Origin: Synergistaceae bacterium
GTDB taxonomy: Bacteria > Synergistota > Synergistia > Synergistales > Aminobacteriaceae
DNA length: 64,000 nucleotides
NCBI GenBank assembly: GCA_018436725.1
Contig: JAHDKT010000052.1
Coordinates: 1 to 64,000 of the forward strand
Direction of reading: 5' to 3'
Shown: positions 35,780 to 45,535 of the stretch, in pieces
How the letters are laid out: the number at the start of each line of letters is the position of its first letter
Numbering within the stretch: position 1 is the first letter of the stretch
Notes under the pieces: generated by a model
Database searches by the model: none
What the model was told of the DNA's origin: nothing
Seen by the model: only the letters and a program-made list of their open reading frames with translations
Program-made: the position numbers and the translations under genes

Positions 35780-36922
35780 CTACAGTCCTCCCTCTACGGA
35801 ACCGGAAGCGAGCAAGCGGTCCGGGTTCAGTTCTTGGAGCGTTTCCAGCACGAAGAGACCGTCTTTTTGAATAACGACGTCGTCGAAAAGAACCGTTCCT
35901 CCTCCGTACTGCGGTGTCAGAATTTGAACGAGATCCCAATGAACTGCGGACTTGTTGCCGTTGTCGGTGTTCTCGTAACAGCTGCCCGGGGTAAGATGAA
36001 AGCTCCCGGCGATTTTTTCGTCGAACAAAATATCGTTGAACGGCTTGGTAATGACCGGGTTGACGCCGAGTGCGAATTCTCCGATATAACGCGCTCCTTC
36101 GTCGGTGTCGAGGATCCGGTTCAGCCTTGGTGAGTCGTTGCAGACGGCGTCCGTGATCTTGCCGTTCTCGAAGGTCAGGACGACATCGGTAAAAAGGGTT
36201 CCTTCATACGTGGACGGGACATTGTAGGAGACGACCCCGTTGACCGAATTTCTGACAGGGGCGGAGTAGATCTCCCCGTCCGGGATATTGCGGTTCCCAT
36301 GCATCGGGTACGAGCCGATACCTTTGATCGAAAAGGAGATATCCGTTCCCTTGCCGAGAATTTGCACTCTGTCGGTCCTGTCCATCAAAGCCTTCAGCGG
36401 TTTCAGCGCGGCCTCCATTTTGCGGTAGTCGCACAAACACGCCCGAAAATAAAAATCTTCGTAACTTGGCGTATCCATGCCCGCGAGTTGCGCCATGGAA
36501 GGATTCGGGTAGCGAAGAACCGACCACTTCGTGTGGTTGCATCGCTGTCGAAGATGAAGAGGGCCCCAGTAACGCTGAGCGTACATCGAGGTCTGTTTTT
36601 CGGGCAGCCCGCTCCACACATAGATATTGTCATAGTCGCGGATATCGATGTATGCGTTCATATTTTTCATCCGCTCGATTTCGTAGGCGGCGATCGCGGA
36701 CATATGCTCTTCGTCCGCGCCGCGGGCGATTTCGGCTTCCAGTTCGTAGTCGAAGCGCTGAAAGTAAGGGTGAGCGCCGCGTTTGTACGATTCCTGAATA
36801 AGCGCCTTCGCCAGAGCGGAGGCGTTTCCGTGCAGTTCGATCAGGATGTTCTCACCTGCTTGCAGCTCCACCGCGTTCTGTATTAAAAAGACGGCCAACG
36901 CGCGGATTCTTGGATCCTCCAT
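35780..36922 (-). CDS. M29-family aminopeptidase (AmpS/thermophilic type)
   Basis: A 380-residue cytosolic metallopeptidase that removes N-terminal residues from peptides. Family features are GENILIELHGNA near the N-terminus, NIPDGEIYSAP, GEFALGVNP, FHLTPGSCYE, SAVHWDLV and a terminal VLFDDVVIQKDG, together supplying the expected metal ligands (E, E, H, H, D). The ATG at 36922 overlaps the stop codon of the upstream symporter (TAATG), so they form an operon. This suggests uptake and then hydrolysis of a peptide or an amino-acid conjugate. Confidence 0.88.
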   Translation of the reverse strand: MEDPRIRALAVFLIQNAVELQAGENILIELHGNASALAKALIQESYKRGAHPYFQRFDYELEAEIARGADEEHMSAIAAYEIERMKNMNAYIDIRDYDNIYVWSGLPEKQTSMYAQRYWGPLHLRQRCNHTKWSVLRYPNPSMAQLAGMDTPSYEDFYFRACLCDYRKMEAALKPLKALMDRTDRVQILGKGTDISFSIKGIGSYPMHGNRNIPDGEIYSAPVRNSVNGVVSYNVPSTYEGTLFTDVVLTFENGKITDAVCNDSPRLNRILDTDEGARYIGEFALGVNPVITKPFNDILFDEKIAGSFHLTPGSCYENTDNGNKSAVHWDLVQILTPQYGGGTVLFDDVVIQKDGLFVLETLQELNPDRLLASGSVEGGL

Positions 36923-38358
36923 TACTTCCGTCCTCCTGCGGATGATTGTTCGGCAGCCAAATACATGGAATCAAGATCCACCTTTTCCATATGCTGCGTC
37001 AGATTCGAGACGAGCAGGATGACGAGAAACGCCACGGGAACCGAGATCAACGCGCTTACCAGACCGAAGGGTTTATGGAGGACGGTTTCCCAAATCATGG
37101 TGACCGCCGCTCCGGCCAGGATGCCCGCAACTCCGCCGATTTTAGTCGCCTTCCGGTAGAAAAGGGCGCACAGCAACGCCGGAGTGATGGCCGCTCCATA
37201 CATCGTGTAACTGTACATCTGGATGGAGAGGATATCGGGGAAATACCTTCCCAGAACATAACCCGCCGCGCCGATTATGACGATCAGGATTCGAAGAAAT
37301 ACAAGCTTTTCTCTGTCTCCTCCCGACTTTCTGACGTATTTGAACCAGACGTCGTATGTAAGGTTGGAGGCCGAGGAGAGCAAATAAGAGTCCGCCGTCG
37401 TTACGACGAAGGCCATGGAACCGACGATAACGCCCAAGCCGGCCCAAAGCGGTAGCTTCTGGACGGCGAGGAGGAAGATGACCGAGTCGGCTCTTTTCAG
37501 ATCCGGAAGAAGGAAAATGCCCGCCGTGACGATCAGGACGATCAGTATGACTACCACCACTTCGCCTATGAACATTCCGATGTTGGACTTTTTCGCCTCG
37601 TTGGAGTCCTTGGCCGCCGAGAAGCGCTGGATCATGTTTTGGTCGCCCAGCATAAGGAATATTATCGGCAGCAAATAGCTCAACGTCTGCGCAGGGGTCA
37701 GGCTTCCGCCGAGAGTGTTTTTCCCTGCGGGAAGATTTTTAAAGGCCTCCGCGATCCCTCCGAGCGGAGCGAACAGCAGCGGGACGGCGATCAGAAAACT
37801 GCCCACCATGATAAAAGCCGACAGCGCATCCGTATATGCGACCGAGATCATACCGCCCGTTACCGTCAGGATGATGATGATGAGCGCGCACAGAAGGGTC
37901 GCCGTGTTCAAATCCATTCCGGTGACGATGTTGATGATGTTGCCGGCCGCGAGGAATTGATACGAAATTATGCCGACGTACGCAAGAAAGATACAGAGAG
38001 TCGCCAGGCAACCGGCGAAGTCGCCGTAACGTCGGGCAAGAATTTCGGGAATTGTGTACGCCGACAATTTGCGAACCTGCCCTGCGATAAAATAAAGAAG
38101 GAGGATGCCGAGCGGAGCTCCTGAAAAGTAGAGAAATCCGGTCCAAGGCCCCTGATTATAGGTAAAGTTGGCGGAGCCCGTGATTCCGCCCGCGCCGCAC
38201 CACGTCGCGAGCAGGGTTCCTACGAGCACGATCATCGGTAATCGTCGTCCGGCGACGGAAAAATCATCCGATGTTTTCACCTTTTTCTTGCTGACGTAAA
38301 GACCGAATCCTATGACCAAAGTCATATACATGAGAATTGCTACAAGATACGCCGACAT
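36922..38358 (-). CDS. Sodium:solute symporter (SSS family)
   Basis: A 478-residue carrier with about 13 membrane segments. SSS hallmarks are DDFSVAGRRLPMIVLVGTLLATWCGAGGITG near residues 32-62 and the sodium-site region VVTTADSYLLSSASNLTYD. ATG 38358 follows AAGGAGGGGA; an upstream extension has no such site. It overlaps the aminopeptidase gene by one base. A weak promoter (TTGACT, 17 bases, TAACGT) can be drawn about 50 bases upstream. It probably imports a peptide or amino-acid derivative with Na+. Confidence 0.88.
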   Translation of the reverse strand: MSAYLVAILMYMTLVIGFGLYVSKKKVKTSDDFSVAGRRLPMIVLVGTLLATWCGAGGITGSANFTYNQGPWTGFLYFSGAPLGILLLYFIAGQVRKLSAYTIPEILARRYGDFAGCLATLCIFLAYVGIISYQFLAAGNIINIVTGMDLNTATLLCALIIIILTVTGGMISVAYTDALSAFIMVGSFLIAVPLLFAPLGGIAEAFKNLPAGKNTLGGSLTPAQTLSYLLPIIFLMLGDQNMIQRFSAAKDSNEAKKSNIGMFIGEVVVVILIVLIVTAGIFLLPDLKRADSVIFLLAVQKLPLWAGLGVIVGSMAFVVTTADSYLLSSASNLTYDVWFKYVRKSGGDREKLVFLRILIVIIGAAGYVLGRYFPDILSIQMYSYTMYGAAITPALLCALFYRKATKIGGVAGILAGAAVTMIWETVLHKPFGLVSALISVPVAFLVILLVSNLTQHMEKVDLDSMYLAAEQSSAGGRK

Positions 38359-38445
38359 ACTTTCCCCTCCTTGATAAATGACTGATTTAAAGCGAACGTT
38401 ACAATAAGCATGAATAAAAGTCAATGCCTTAAATTCATAGTGCAA

Positions 38446-38845
38446 ATGCGATATTTGAAAAGGGTGATGACATAATTCTCACAAAACCTAAATGCCGAAA
38501 AACTGTTGTCACCATAGGGAAAACAAAGAAACGCCCCGGATTTTCCTCAGGAGCCGGTATCGTTTTTTTCAAATTCCGTGAACAAAGTATCCAAGAAGCC
38601 CTCCGTCAACGCCGCCATCGTTCGGACGGCCGGTGCAGCGTCTCCCAAACAACGCGAGCGAGGCGATAAACGAAATGTCCTCCAGCTCCCCGCAAGAGCG
38701 CCGAAAGAGGAAGCGGCAAACAGGCCGGCGGAAACGCCCGTTCTGCGTATTCGACCGAGATCGAAAAAAGTGGATGAAGGCGTTCCTGAAAACGGAAAAA
38801 TAAGCTATAATTCGTGATGAGAACGGTGTTAAGCGCGCTTTTCGG
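38446..38845. other. Intergenic region without a recognised gene
   Basis: About 400 bases between the divergent symporter and MATE genes. A short open frame at 38578-38817 has no Shine-Dalgarno and no recognisable sequence. A T-run at 38570-38576 lies behind a weak GC hairpin. Nothing else is supported. Confidence 0.5.
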
Positions 38846-38896
38846 GTGCTAAACGTTGTTCCTACGCACTCTAACTACGGAAGAAGACGACAATGT

Positions 38897-40255
38897 TTGA
38901 GTAAAGACACCACGCAATATAGCAGAATGATACGGATGCCTGTCGGTAAGCTGGTGGTATCGCTGGCGATTCCGACGATCGTCAGCATGCTGGTGACGGC
39001 GATCTACAACATAGGTGACACGTTCTTCGTCTCGAAGCTTGGAACCAGCGCTTCGGGCGCGGTCGGTATCGTCTTTTCGCTGATGGCGATCATCCAGGCG
39101 GTCGGGTTCACGGTCGGCATGGGCTCGGGAGCGCAGATCTCGCGATTGCTGGGCGCGAAGAAGACGGACGAGGCCGATACGGTCGCGGCGAGCGGCTTCT
39201 TCGCGGCGGCGGCGTTCGGTGCGCTGCTCGCGATCTTCGGCAAACTCTTCATCGACGACCTGGTGCGCGTTCTGGGCGCGACGGAGACGATTCTGCCGTA
39301 CGCGCGCGATTACGCGAGCTATATTCTGTATGCGGCTCCAGTGATGGCGTCGTCCTTTCTGCTGAACAACATTCTCCGCGCGGAAGGGAAAGCGAAGCTA
39401 GCCATGGTCGGGCTGACGACCGGCGGTTTGCTCAATCTGGCGCTCGATCCGCTGTTCATCTTCGGTTTCGGGTGGGGTATCGGCGGGGCGGCCATCGCCA
39501 CGGCGCTCAGCCAGTGCGTCAGCTTCGGCATCCTGCTCTCCTGGTTCCTTCGGGGGAAGACCATCGTCCGCCTGAGCGCGGCGAGTATCTCGCGCAGCCC
39601 GTTGGAGTACCTTCGAATACTCAAGAACGGCTTTCCGTCCTTCTGCAGGCAGGCGCTCGCCAGCATCGCGACCATCGCGCTCAACGTGAGCGCGGCCGTG
39701 TACGGAGACGCCGCCGTTGCCGCGATGTCCATCGTCGGCAGGCTCTTCATGTTCGTCTTCGCGATCAATCTGGGGATCGGGCAGGGGTACATGCCCGTCG
39801 CCGGGTATAATTACGGCGCCGGGCAGTTCGGCAGGGTGAAGGCGGCGTTCCTGTTCACGCTGAAAGTGACCAGCGTCATGATGACGCTCTCCGGGATAGC
39901 GGCGTTCGCGGCGGCACCTGCTTTGATCAGGGTTTTCATCAGGACCGACCCCGACGTCGTGCGGATCGGCGCGCTGGCGTTGCGGGCGATGTGTCTCGCC
40001 ATGCCGCTGATTCCGCTCGGCGTGGTCTGCAACATGACTTTCCAGTCCATCGGGAAGTCGTGGACGGCGACTGTGCTGTCGCTCGCGCGGCAGGGAATCT
40101 TTTTCCTGCCGCTGATCCTCGTCCTCCCTCGATTCATAGGGCTGACCGGCGTCCAGATCACGCAGCCGCTGGCCGACGCGCTGACATTCCTCTGCTGTTT
40201 GCCGCTCGCGTTCTTTTTCTTCAAGGAACTCGACGCCGCGTCGAAGGCGAGCTGA
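38897..40255 (+). CDS. MATE-family multidrug/cation efflux protein
   Basis: A 452-residue inner-membrane exporter with 12 predicted helices in two homologous halves. MATE features are MPVGKLVVSLAIPTIVSMLVTAIYNIGDTFFVSKLG at the N-terminus and IGQGYMPVAGYNYGAGQFGRVK in the second half. It would export cationic drugs or metabolites against H+ or Na+. The start is uncertain: TTG 38897 has GGAAGAAG upstream and gives MSKDTTQYSRM; ATG 38927 is also possible. It stands alone, convergent with the flavoprotein gene. Confidence 0.9.
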   Translation: MSKDTTQYSRMIRMPVGKLVVSLAIPTIVSMLVTAIYNIGDTFFVSKLGTSASGAVGIVFSLMAIIQAVGFTVGMGSGAQISRLLGAKKTDEADTVAASGFFAAAAFGALLAIFGKLFIDDLVRVLGATETILPYARDYASYILYAAPVMASSFLLNNILRAEGKAKLAMVGLTTGGLLNLALDPLFIFGFGWGIGGAAIATALSQCVSFGILLSWFLRGKTIVRLSAASISRSPLEYLRILKNGFPSFCRQALASIATIALNVSAAVYGDAAVAAMSIVGRLFMFVFAINLGIGQGYMPVAGYNYGAGQFGRVKAAFLFTLKVTSVMMTLSGIAAFAAAPALIRVFIRTDPDVVRIGALALRAMCLAMPLIPLGVVCNMTFQSIGKSWTATVLSLARQGIFFLPLILVLPRFIGLTGVQITQPLADALTFLCCLPLAFFFFKELDAASKAS

Positions 40256-40322
40256 TCCGGCACACGATCAATATTTTCCCCCGCGGCGGCGTCCTTTGCA
40301 GCGCTTCGTTCCGCCGGTCCAT

Positions 40323-41723
40323 CTATTTGAGAAGATTCACCAGTTTTCTCATCCAGCCCGACTTCATCTTCTCCATCATCCAGTCCTCGGCGACCATCTT
40401 GTTGATCATGGAGACGGACGGGAAGGCGTGCTGCATCATCATCACGTGGTGCATCCGTTTTTTGTACTGGATGGCCATGGTCCACTCGTGAATCAGTTCG
40501 CTCGCCGCCTCGCCGACGATTGTGGCGCCGTATATCCTTCCCCTGGCGTCGACGACGACCTTGACGAACCCCTCGGGGTGTCCGTCGGCCACGGTGCGCC
40601 CGTAGGAGCGGAACGCCTTCTTCACCACCCGGATCTTCAGCCCCTTCTCGCGCGCTTCCTTCTCCGTCATGCCGACCTGAGCGATCTCCGGTTCGGTGAA
40701 CACCGACCACGGAACGACATACCGCTCGCGCTTCAGCATGGGAAGGGAAAACGGGGAGAGGGAATGCATCAGGGCAAGCATCCCCTGGTGCATGGCCGCG
40801 TGGGAGAGAAGACTCTGCCCGTTGCAGTCGCCCACGGCGTAGATGTGCGGCCTGTTCGTTCGCATGTGGCTGTCGACAACGATGCCCCGCTTCGTGAACT
40901 CTACGGCAGCCTTCTCAAGGCGAAGGGCCTCCAGAACAGGCTTTCTCCCCGTGGCCACGAGGATTCGCTCCGACTCCAGAGTCGTCGTGTCCGCGACGGT
41001 GAGGATTTTTCCGTTCTTCATGGAAACGCCGGTGATTTTCGCTCCGTTGTGAACAGCGATGCCCTCCCGCTCGAACGCCTCCTGGAGCACTCCGGCGGCC
41101 TCTTCGTCCCCTACCGGAACGAGATGCGGGTCCATGTGCGCCAGAGAGACCTTCGTTCCCAGCCTGGCGAAGGCCTGCGCCATCTCCGAGCCGATTGCGC
41201 CCCCGCCGACGATGGTCAGCGACTCCGGTATCTTCTCGATCTCGAACATGTTCACGTTCGTCAGGACGTCCGGAATATCGCGCAGCCCCGGAATAGGTGG
41301 AATGAAAGGTTCCGTTCCGGTGGCGATGAAGATCTTCTTCGCGGTGTAGCTCTCGCCGTTCACCTGCACCGTCCGGTCGTCGAGGAACTCCGCGGTCCCC
41401 TGCACCAGCGTCGCGCGTTCGAACGCTTTCTGAAACTTCTTGTCGTTGATGCCGAGGATCTTGTCGCGGACCACTTGCATCGGGTCGGAAGCGCTCATGT
41501 GGAATTCGCCTTCGATGCCGTACTTTTTAAGGTTTCTCGCGGAATAAAGGGCCTCTCCGGCTTTCAGGAGCGCCTTGCTGGGGATGCAGCCGCAGTTCAG
41601 GCACTCTCCGCCCACCTTGTGCTTTTCGATGGAGAGCACCGAAAGACCCATCGCCGCGCCCATAGCCGAAACGGCCATACCCGCCGGTCCCATTCCGATT
41701 ACCATGACGTCGAACTGCTTCAC
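40323..41723 (-). CDS. Dihydrolipoamide dehydrogenase/mercuric-reductase-like flavoprotein disulfide reductase
   Basis: A 466-residue FAD- and NAD(P)-dependent disulfide reductase. FAD motif VMVIGMGPAG (about 6-15), redox pair C41/C46 in GGECLNCGCIPSK with an extra cysteine at C44, NAD motif IVGGGAIGSEMAQAF, second FAD motif IYAVGDC, and a C-terminal HAFPS histidine block are all present. Lpd normally has V at the C44 position, so this is not a standard subunit of the 2-oxo-acid dehydrogenases, and no such complex genes are nearby. GTG 41723 is set by an AGG 8 bases upstream. The substrate is unknown. Confidence 0.85.
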   Translation of the reverse strand: MKQFDVMVIGMGPAGMAVSAMGAAMGLSVLSIEKHKVGGECLNCGCIPSKALLKAGEALYSARNLKKYGIEGEFHMSASDPMQVVRDKILGINDKKFQKAFERATLVQGTAEFLDDRTVQVNGESYTAKKIFIATGTEPFIPPIPGLRDIPDVLTNVNMFEIEKIPESLTIVGGGAIGSEMAQAFARLGTKVSLAHMDPHLVPVGDEEAAGVLQEAFEREGIAVHNGAKITGVSMKNGKILTVADTTTLESERILVATGRKPVLEALRLEKAAVEFTKRGIVVDSHMRTNRPHIYAVGDCNGQSLLSHAAMHQGMLALMHSLSPFSLPMLKRERYVVPWSVFTEPEIAQVGMTEKEAREKGLKIRVVKKAFRSYGRTVADGHPEGFVKVVVDARGRIYGATIVGEAASELIHEWTMAIQYKKRMHHVMMMQHAFPSVSMINKMVAEDWMMEKMKSGWMRKLVNLLK

Positions 41724-41904
41724 TGTCAGCACCTGCCTTTTTAAGGGTGAGGATAAGGAAATTATACCCGCTATCGGTATGTACCGCAATAAGGAGGCGC
41801 GACTCGACCATTCGCCGCAAGGGGCCGGAAAAATCACCCCTGTTATTTTTCAAGTTGACCTATCAACGGATTCAGCAGGCTGTATTTTTTCTCGGCGCGG
41901 CTGT

Positions 41905-42645
41905 TTACCGCCATCTGTCCAGTATTTCCTGCACTTTGCCATCTTGTTCCATTTTTTTAAGAGCATCCGCAATTTTCCCGGCCGTAGCATCCGGGAAATG
42001 AAGGCCGGCGGCTATGTATACGCGAGTCAGCTTGCCTATGGCAAGGCCTTCCAGCAGTCGGCCCGTATCTTCTCCGATTTTACGCCAGTTATACAAGGCG
42101 ATGAAATCGGACTCCGCAATGGTGTCGAATCGTTTGTGCCGGAGCTTTTTCGCGTTGATTTCCGCATCGGGGGCTTCATCCAGCCTGTCGATGCCCAGTG
42201 CCTTGAGCAGAGGAATTATCGCATGGCCCCGAACTACCCCCACGGGTAGGCTCGCAGCCTCTTCGACCGAGAGTACGGGAGTCGCCCTGTCGAAAGAGTA
42301 GAGCCGAAACTGAGTTTGTATAAGTTCTCCAAGCCATTTGAACATATCTTCCCGTTGCGGAGAACGTGAAAAGGGGATAATGGCGTTCAGCTCGTCGCCG
42401 GGATTCCGCACCATCGTCTGCGCCCTCGGCCAAGGCACGTCCATAACGAATTCGAACTCGGGGGCTCCGTACAGGGTGGCTTCCTGCAGAATTTCTACCG
42501 TTATACCCACAGCTTTTCCATCCGAAATTCCGCAAAGGGGCATGGCGTTAAGGCCGTAGACCACGACCTTTTCGGCGAGAGCGCCGGTTGCGAAAAGAGG
42601 AAGAACCAAGAAAAGGGCTGCAAGCGCGATCCGTTTCATTTTCAT
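41905..42645 (-). CDS. Orphan periplasmic amino-acid-type solute-binding protein (SBP_bac_3-like)
   Basis: A 246-residue secreted protein with a signal peptide (MKMKRIALAALFLVLPLFATGALA) and a bilobal family-3 binding-protein pattern (PLCGISDGKAVGITVEILQEA, VPWPRAQTMV, VGVVRGHAIIPLLKALG). No permease or ATPase gene is adjacent. ATG 42645 has GGAGGGG six bases upstream. It could serve a transporter encoded elsewhere or act as a sensory domain partner. Confidence 0.78.
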   Translation of the reverse strand: MKMKRIALAALFLVLPLFATGALAEKVVVYGLNAMPLCGISDGKAVGITVEILQEATLYGAPEFEFVMDVPWPRAQTMVRNPGDELNAIIPFSRSPQREDMFKWLGELIQTQFRLYSFDRATPVLSVEEAASLPVGVVRGHAIIPLLKALGIDRLDEAPDAEINAKKLRHKRFDTIAESDFIALYNWRKIGEDTGRLLEGLAIGKLTRVYIAAGLHFPDATAGKIADALKKMEQDGKVQEILDRWR

Positions 42646-42660
42646 ATCGATCCCCTCCAT

Positions 42661-43172
42661 TTCGGATTCAACAATAAATCGATCAAACTTGTTGTTATAA
42701 GAATTATGAAAATGTCTTCGTAGCGCCGTTTTTAGCGGCAGATGATTTCGCCTCCCGGACGATTATCCAGTATCCAAACTTTCCGACATCTGGCGTAAAG
42801 ATAAACTCGTATAATTTTAAATATTTATTCTTTACCTGTCAATCTATTGTTTGAGGCCCGGGAATCAGAAGGTTCGATTTTGGGGGGCGTTTTGAGACGT
42901 CGCGGAAAGGTGAACGGGAAGAATTCCTCCATGACATGGCCTCGAAAGAGCGCCTGGAGCGGCGTATTCAGGAAGAGCCGTACGGAAGCGCCGCGAGGCG
43001 CCGGAGTGCGTCGTGGAGTCAGGCAACGAAGATCCGGGATCGTACGCCGTCGTCCGGAGACGGTTTCTGCCAAGAGCCGGGGAAGGTACGGTCTACAGGC
43101 GCATCGGGTAGAGAAAAGAGAGGAGCGCTCCTGTTCGCAAATGAATGTTTGGGGCGAGTGTGTTTTACAAGA
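42661..43172. other. Gene-poor region downstream of the truncated endonuclease
   Basis: About 510 bases with several open frames on both strands but no recognisable product or Shine-Dalgarno. It may contain DNA left after deletion of the endonuclease 3' half. I see no repeat or hairpin of note. Confidence 0.45.
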
Positions 43173-43529
43173 TCAAAAACACCCCATCCGTACAGCTTCC
43201 GATGCGACGTGTCCGGCAAGCGCCGCGACGAACGCTCCGTTATGGACTACAAGCAAGTCCCAGAGTTTTGTCGGTCGGAAGTAGCCCGGCAGAGTCAGCA
43301 TAGTCCGTCCTTGGTGAATTCCGGCATCCTTCAGCCCGTTGTTCCTGATGATATCCAACAGCAAATCCAGAAAGCCGTTCATGTTCTTGCCCGAGGTGAC
43401 GCCTGCTCGCTCGCCGTGATCGGCGTTGCCGGATTCGATCTGCTTGAGTTTCGCCGCCTCTCGGTTTTTCCAAAAGCTTTCCACCGCGCTGCGGGCCTTC
43501 CGTTCGAAATCGACAAGATTCAGCGTCAT
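43173..43529 (-). pseudogene. Truncated PaeR7I/XhoI-like type II restriction endonuclease
   Basis: The first 95 residues match the N-terminal half of the XhoI/PaeR7I family ([31 protein letters not shown]), enzymes of about 245 residues that cut CTCGAG. The match breaks after FVAAL, exactly where the catalytic E-x-K segment (ELKSQVGPSF in the family, from memory) should follow. An unrelated tail of some 20 residues runs to a stop. The enzyme should therefore be inactive. Its ATG overlaps the methylase stop, so the operon layout is original and only the 3' half was lost. Confidence 0.8.
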
Positions 43530-45262
43530 TGCGCGCCATTCACCCCCAGAGTAGCCCTTTCTTCGCCGTTCAGGCCGAACAGCCTAAGGGTCGCGTCGTT
43601 ACAGGCGTCGATATCTCTTGTGATCGCTGCTTCCGTAAGTTCCTTTCTTAAAACTCCGGAGACTTCCGACCATCGCGGAATTCTGATGCGTCGCAGATAT
43701 TGCGCTTGAAAACGCAGATACCCGCCGCGCATCTTCGTCGAATAGGTCGTTACGAAAAGACGGCTGATCGCCGAGAGGAGAACGGCCTGTAACGCGCGCA
43801 GCTCCCACTCGTCCGACGTGACGTAGTACAGATTATGGTGCGGATACAGCTCACCCTGCTCGTAGACGATGTGCGCCTCGCCCTTGATGTCGGGAATCAG
43901 GAGCTTTGGCCTCCACGCCAGCGACGGCGTGATGCGGTCTATGGTGCGATACCAGTTGTCCGGGAATTTTTGCGCGCAGTGGCGGCGTGCGATCACATCG
44001 CGTCTCTCCTCAAGATAACGGCCCAAACGAGGGTATGCCTTCAAATCGACCAGGCCGCCGCCGTCCGCGAACGGATTGACGATTCCTCGGCCGAGCCAAC
44101 GGACCTCGCCGGAGACGATATCTTTCGTCGTGACCAGCGGGAGTTTCCTGTCCGGCTCTACGTCGAGAGCGTCGTATTCGCCTATGAACGCCTTGTCCGC
44201 ACCTGTCGCCACTCCGATGCCGACGGAGCATCCGGCCTCCTCTAGAGAAGGGAAGTTCTCTTCCAGACATCGGATGAGATCCGTCCGGTCCGACGGCTCC
44301 AACAGCCACGGCTCCGCGCCGCTTGTCACGCCGGTGATTTCGCGCACGGAGCCGGAGTTTTTTGGTAGCCCGGGCGAACGAAACTCCGATGCAAGAGAGG
44401 TCAGTGTTTCGCGGTCGATTTCCGGCCGATAGGCGACCCGCGTCGCGCCGGAGGGTTCGCGCCCGATGACCGTGATCGCCGGATATGCCGACACATCGGA
44501 ATGGAAAGCCCCGACGTCCGTCATGTCCACATAGATTTTGAGCCGGTACTTGCTTGCAACAAAACTGCGCAGAGGTCCGCCGTATCGGTTTTTCATCCAC
44601 CTGTCCGAGCAGATGAATCCTAAAACGCCGCCCTTGGTCAACAGGGAGAGGGAACGTTCGATGAACGGGATATAGAGGTCGGCGCGATCATAGAGCGTCC
44701 TGAAGCGCCTGCGATACTCCGAGAGCAACGGGGCCGGTATCATCTCCTGGCGCACATAGGGCGGGTTTCCCACCACGAAGTCGAATCGGCCGGAAAGAGG
44801 CGCGAGCAGAAAGTCCCCTTGCGACAACCAGCGGTCGGCAAGCGCCTCCGCCTCGCCCGGTTTCATCCCCTCCCGCTCCAGCAATCTGATGGTTTCTCCT
44901 CGTGTGTCGCGGTATGTCTCGCCGTGGAGTTCGACGGCGAGAAGAGATTCTCCAAGCTCCTCCGGAGTCGGAGAGGAAGGGCGAAAGCGCTTCCATGCCG
45001 AGAGCAGTCTCCGTACGGCCGGCAGCAAAAAAGCCCCGCCGCCGAACGAGGGCTCCAAAAGGCGCTTCGTGTAAAGGGGCTGATCGTCCGTGTAGCCGAC
45101 GAGATCGAGAATAAAGTCGACGACCTCCGCACGCGTGAACACGGCCCCGCGAGCGTCCGCCTCCGAGACCGTGGAGAGTTGGTCGACGGCGTCGGAGAGC
45201 GAAGGGGAGTACGCAACTGCCGTAGCGCCGCCCGAATCGAATCCCAAACCCAACTGCTCCAA
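43526..45262 (-). CDS. Type II N6-adenine DNA methyltransferase (PaeR7I/Eco57I-like)
   Basis: A 578-residue gamma-type adenine methyltransferase. Motif X/I region [15 protein letters not shown] ... [14 protein letters not shown] (about 40-85), catalytic motif [11 protein letters not shown] (about 165) and a C-terminal target-recognition domain are present and intact. Given the XhoI/PaeR7I-like endonuclease fragment overlapping its 3' end, it probably methylates CTCGAG. With the nuclease broken it is now an orphan methylase. TTG 45262 is used, with AAGGGGG about 8 bases upstream. Confidence 0.85.
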   Translation of the reverse strand: MEQLGLGFDSGGATAVAYSPSLSDAVDQLSTVSEADARGAVFTRAEVVDFILDLVGYTDDQPLYTKRLLEPSFGGGAFLLPAVRRLLSAWKRFRPSSPTPEELGESLLAVELHGETYRDTRGETIRLLEREGMKPGEAEALADRWLSQGDFLLAPLSGRFDFVVGNPPYVRQEMIPAPLLSEYRRRFRTLYDRADLYIPFIERSLSLLTKGGVLGFICSDRWMKNRYGGPLRSFVASKYRLKIYVDMTDVGAFHSDVSAYPAITVIGREPSGATRVAYRPEIDRETLTSLASEFRSPGLPKNSGSVREITGVTSGAEPWLLEPSDRTDLIRCLEENFPSLEEAGCSVGIGVATGADKAFIGEYDALDVEPDRKLPLVTTKDIVSGEVRWLGRGIVNPFADGGGLVDLKAYPRLGRYLEERRDVIARRHCAQKFPDNWYRTIDRITPSLAWRPKLLIPDIKGEAHIVYEQGELYPHHNLYYVTSDEWELRALQAVLLSAISRLFVTTYSTKMRGGYLRFQAQYLRRIRIPRWSEVSGVLRKELTEAAITRDIDACNDATLRLFGLNGEERATLGVNGAQ

Positions 45263-45365
45263 ACCGCCGCCCCCTTCGATACAAGATGAAAGAACCTCTT
45301 AGGATTATAGCGGGAAGGGAGCGGGGGAGTCCAGTTTTTCTGCTTTTACGAAGGGGAAGATTGTC

Positions 45366-45393
45366 TTGAATTTTTCTTGAAATTTGCTATAAC
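45366..45393 (+). promoter_or_regulatory. Promoter of the TcmP operon
   Basis: TTGAAT (45366-45371) and TATAAC (45388-45393) are 16 bases apart and point to the TcmP gene. The leader of about 135 bases to the start codon holds no clear structure. Confidence 0.55.
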
Positions 45394-45535
45394 AGTATCA
45401 AGATGATTATGCCTTGGTGCTTCGGGATGTGACGAGAGCGCCCTGTCTGACGACACCCGACGTGAAACGCATGAATCGATCCTGCTTACACTGGAGCGAT
45501 ATGCACAGAGAAGACCGGTAGAAAAGAGGGAGAAG

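Noticed and set aside
38578-38817. Small plus-strand open frame between the symporter and MATE genes
   Set aside because: GTG start without Shine-Dalgarno, composition basic and low complexity, no recognisable feature.
42847-43284. Plus-strand open frame of 145 codons opposite the endonuclease remnant
   Set aside because: Basic, arginine-rich product overlapping a recognised gene fragment on the other strand; no ribosome site.
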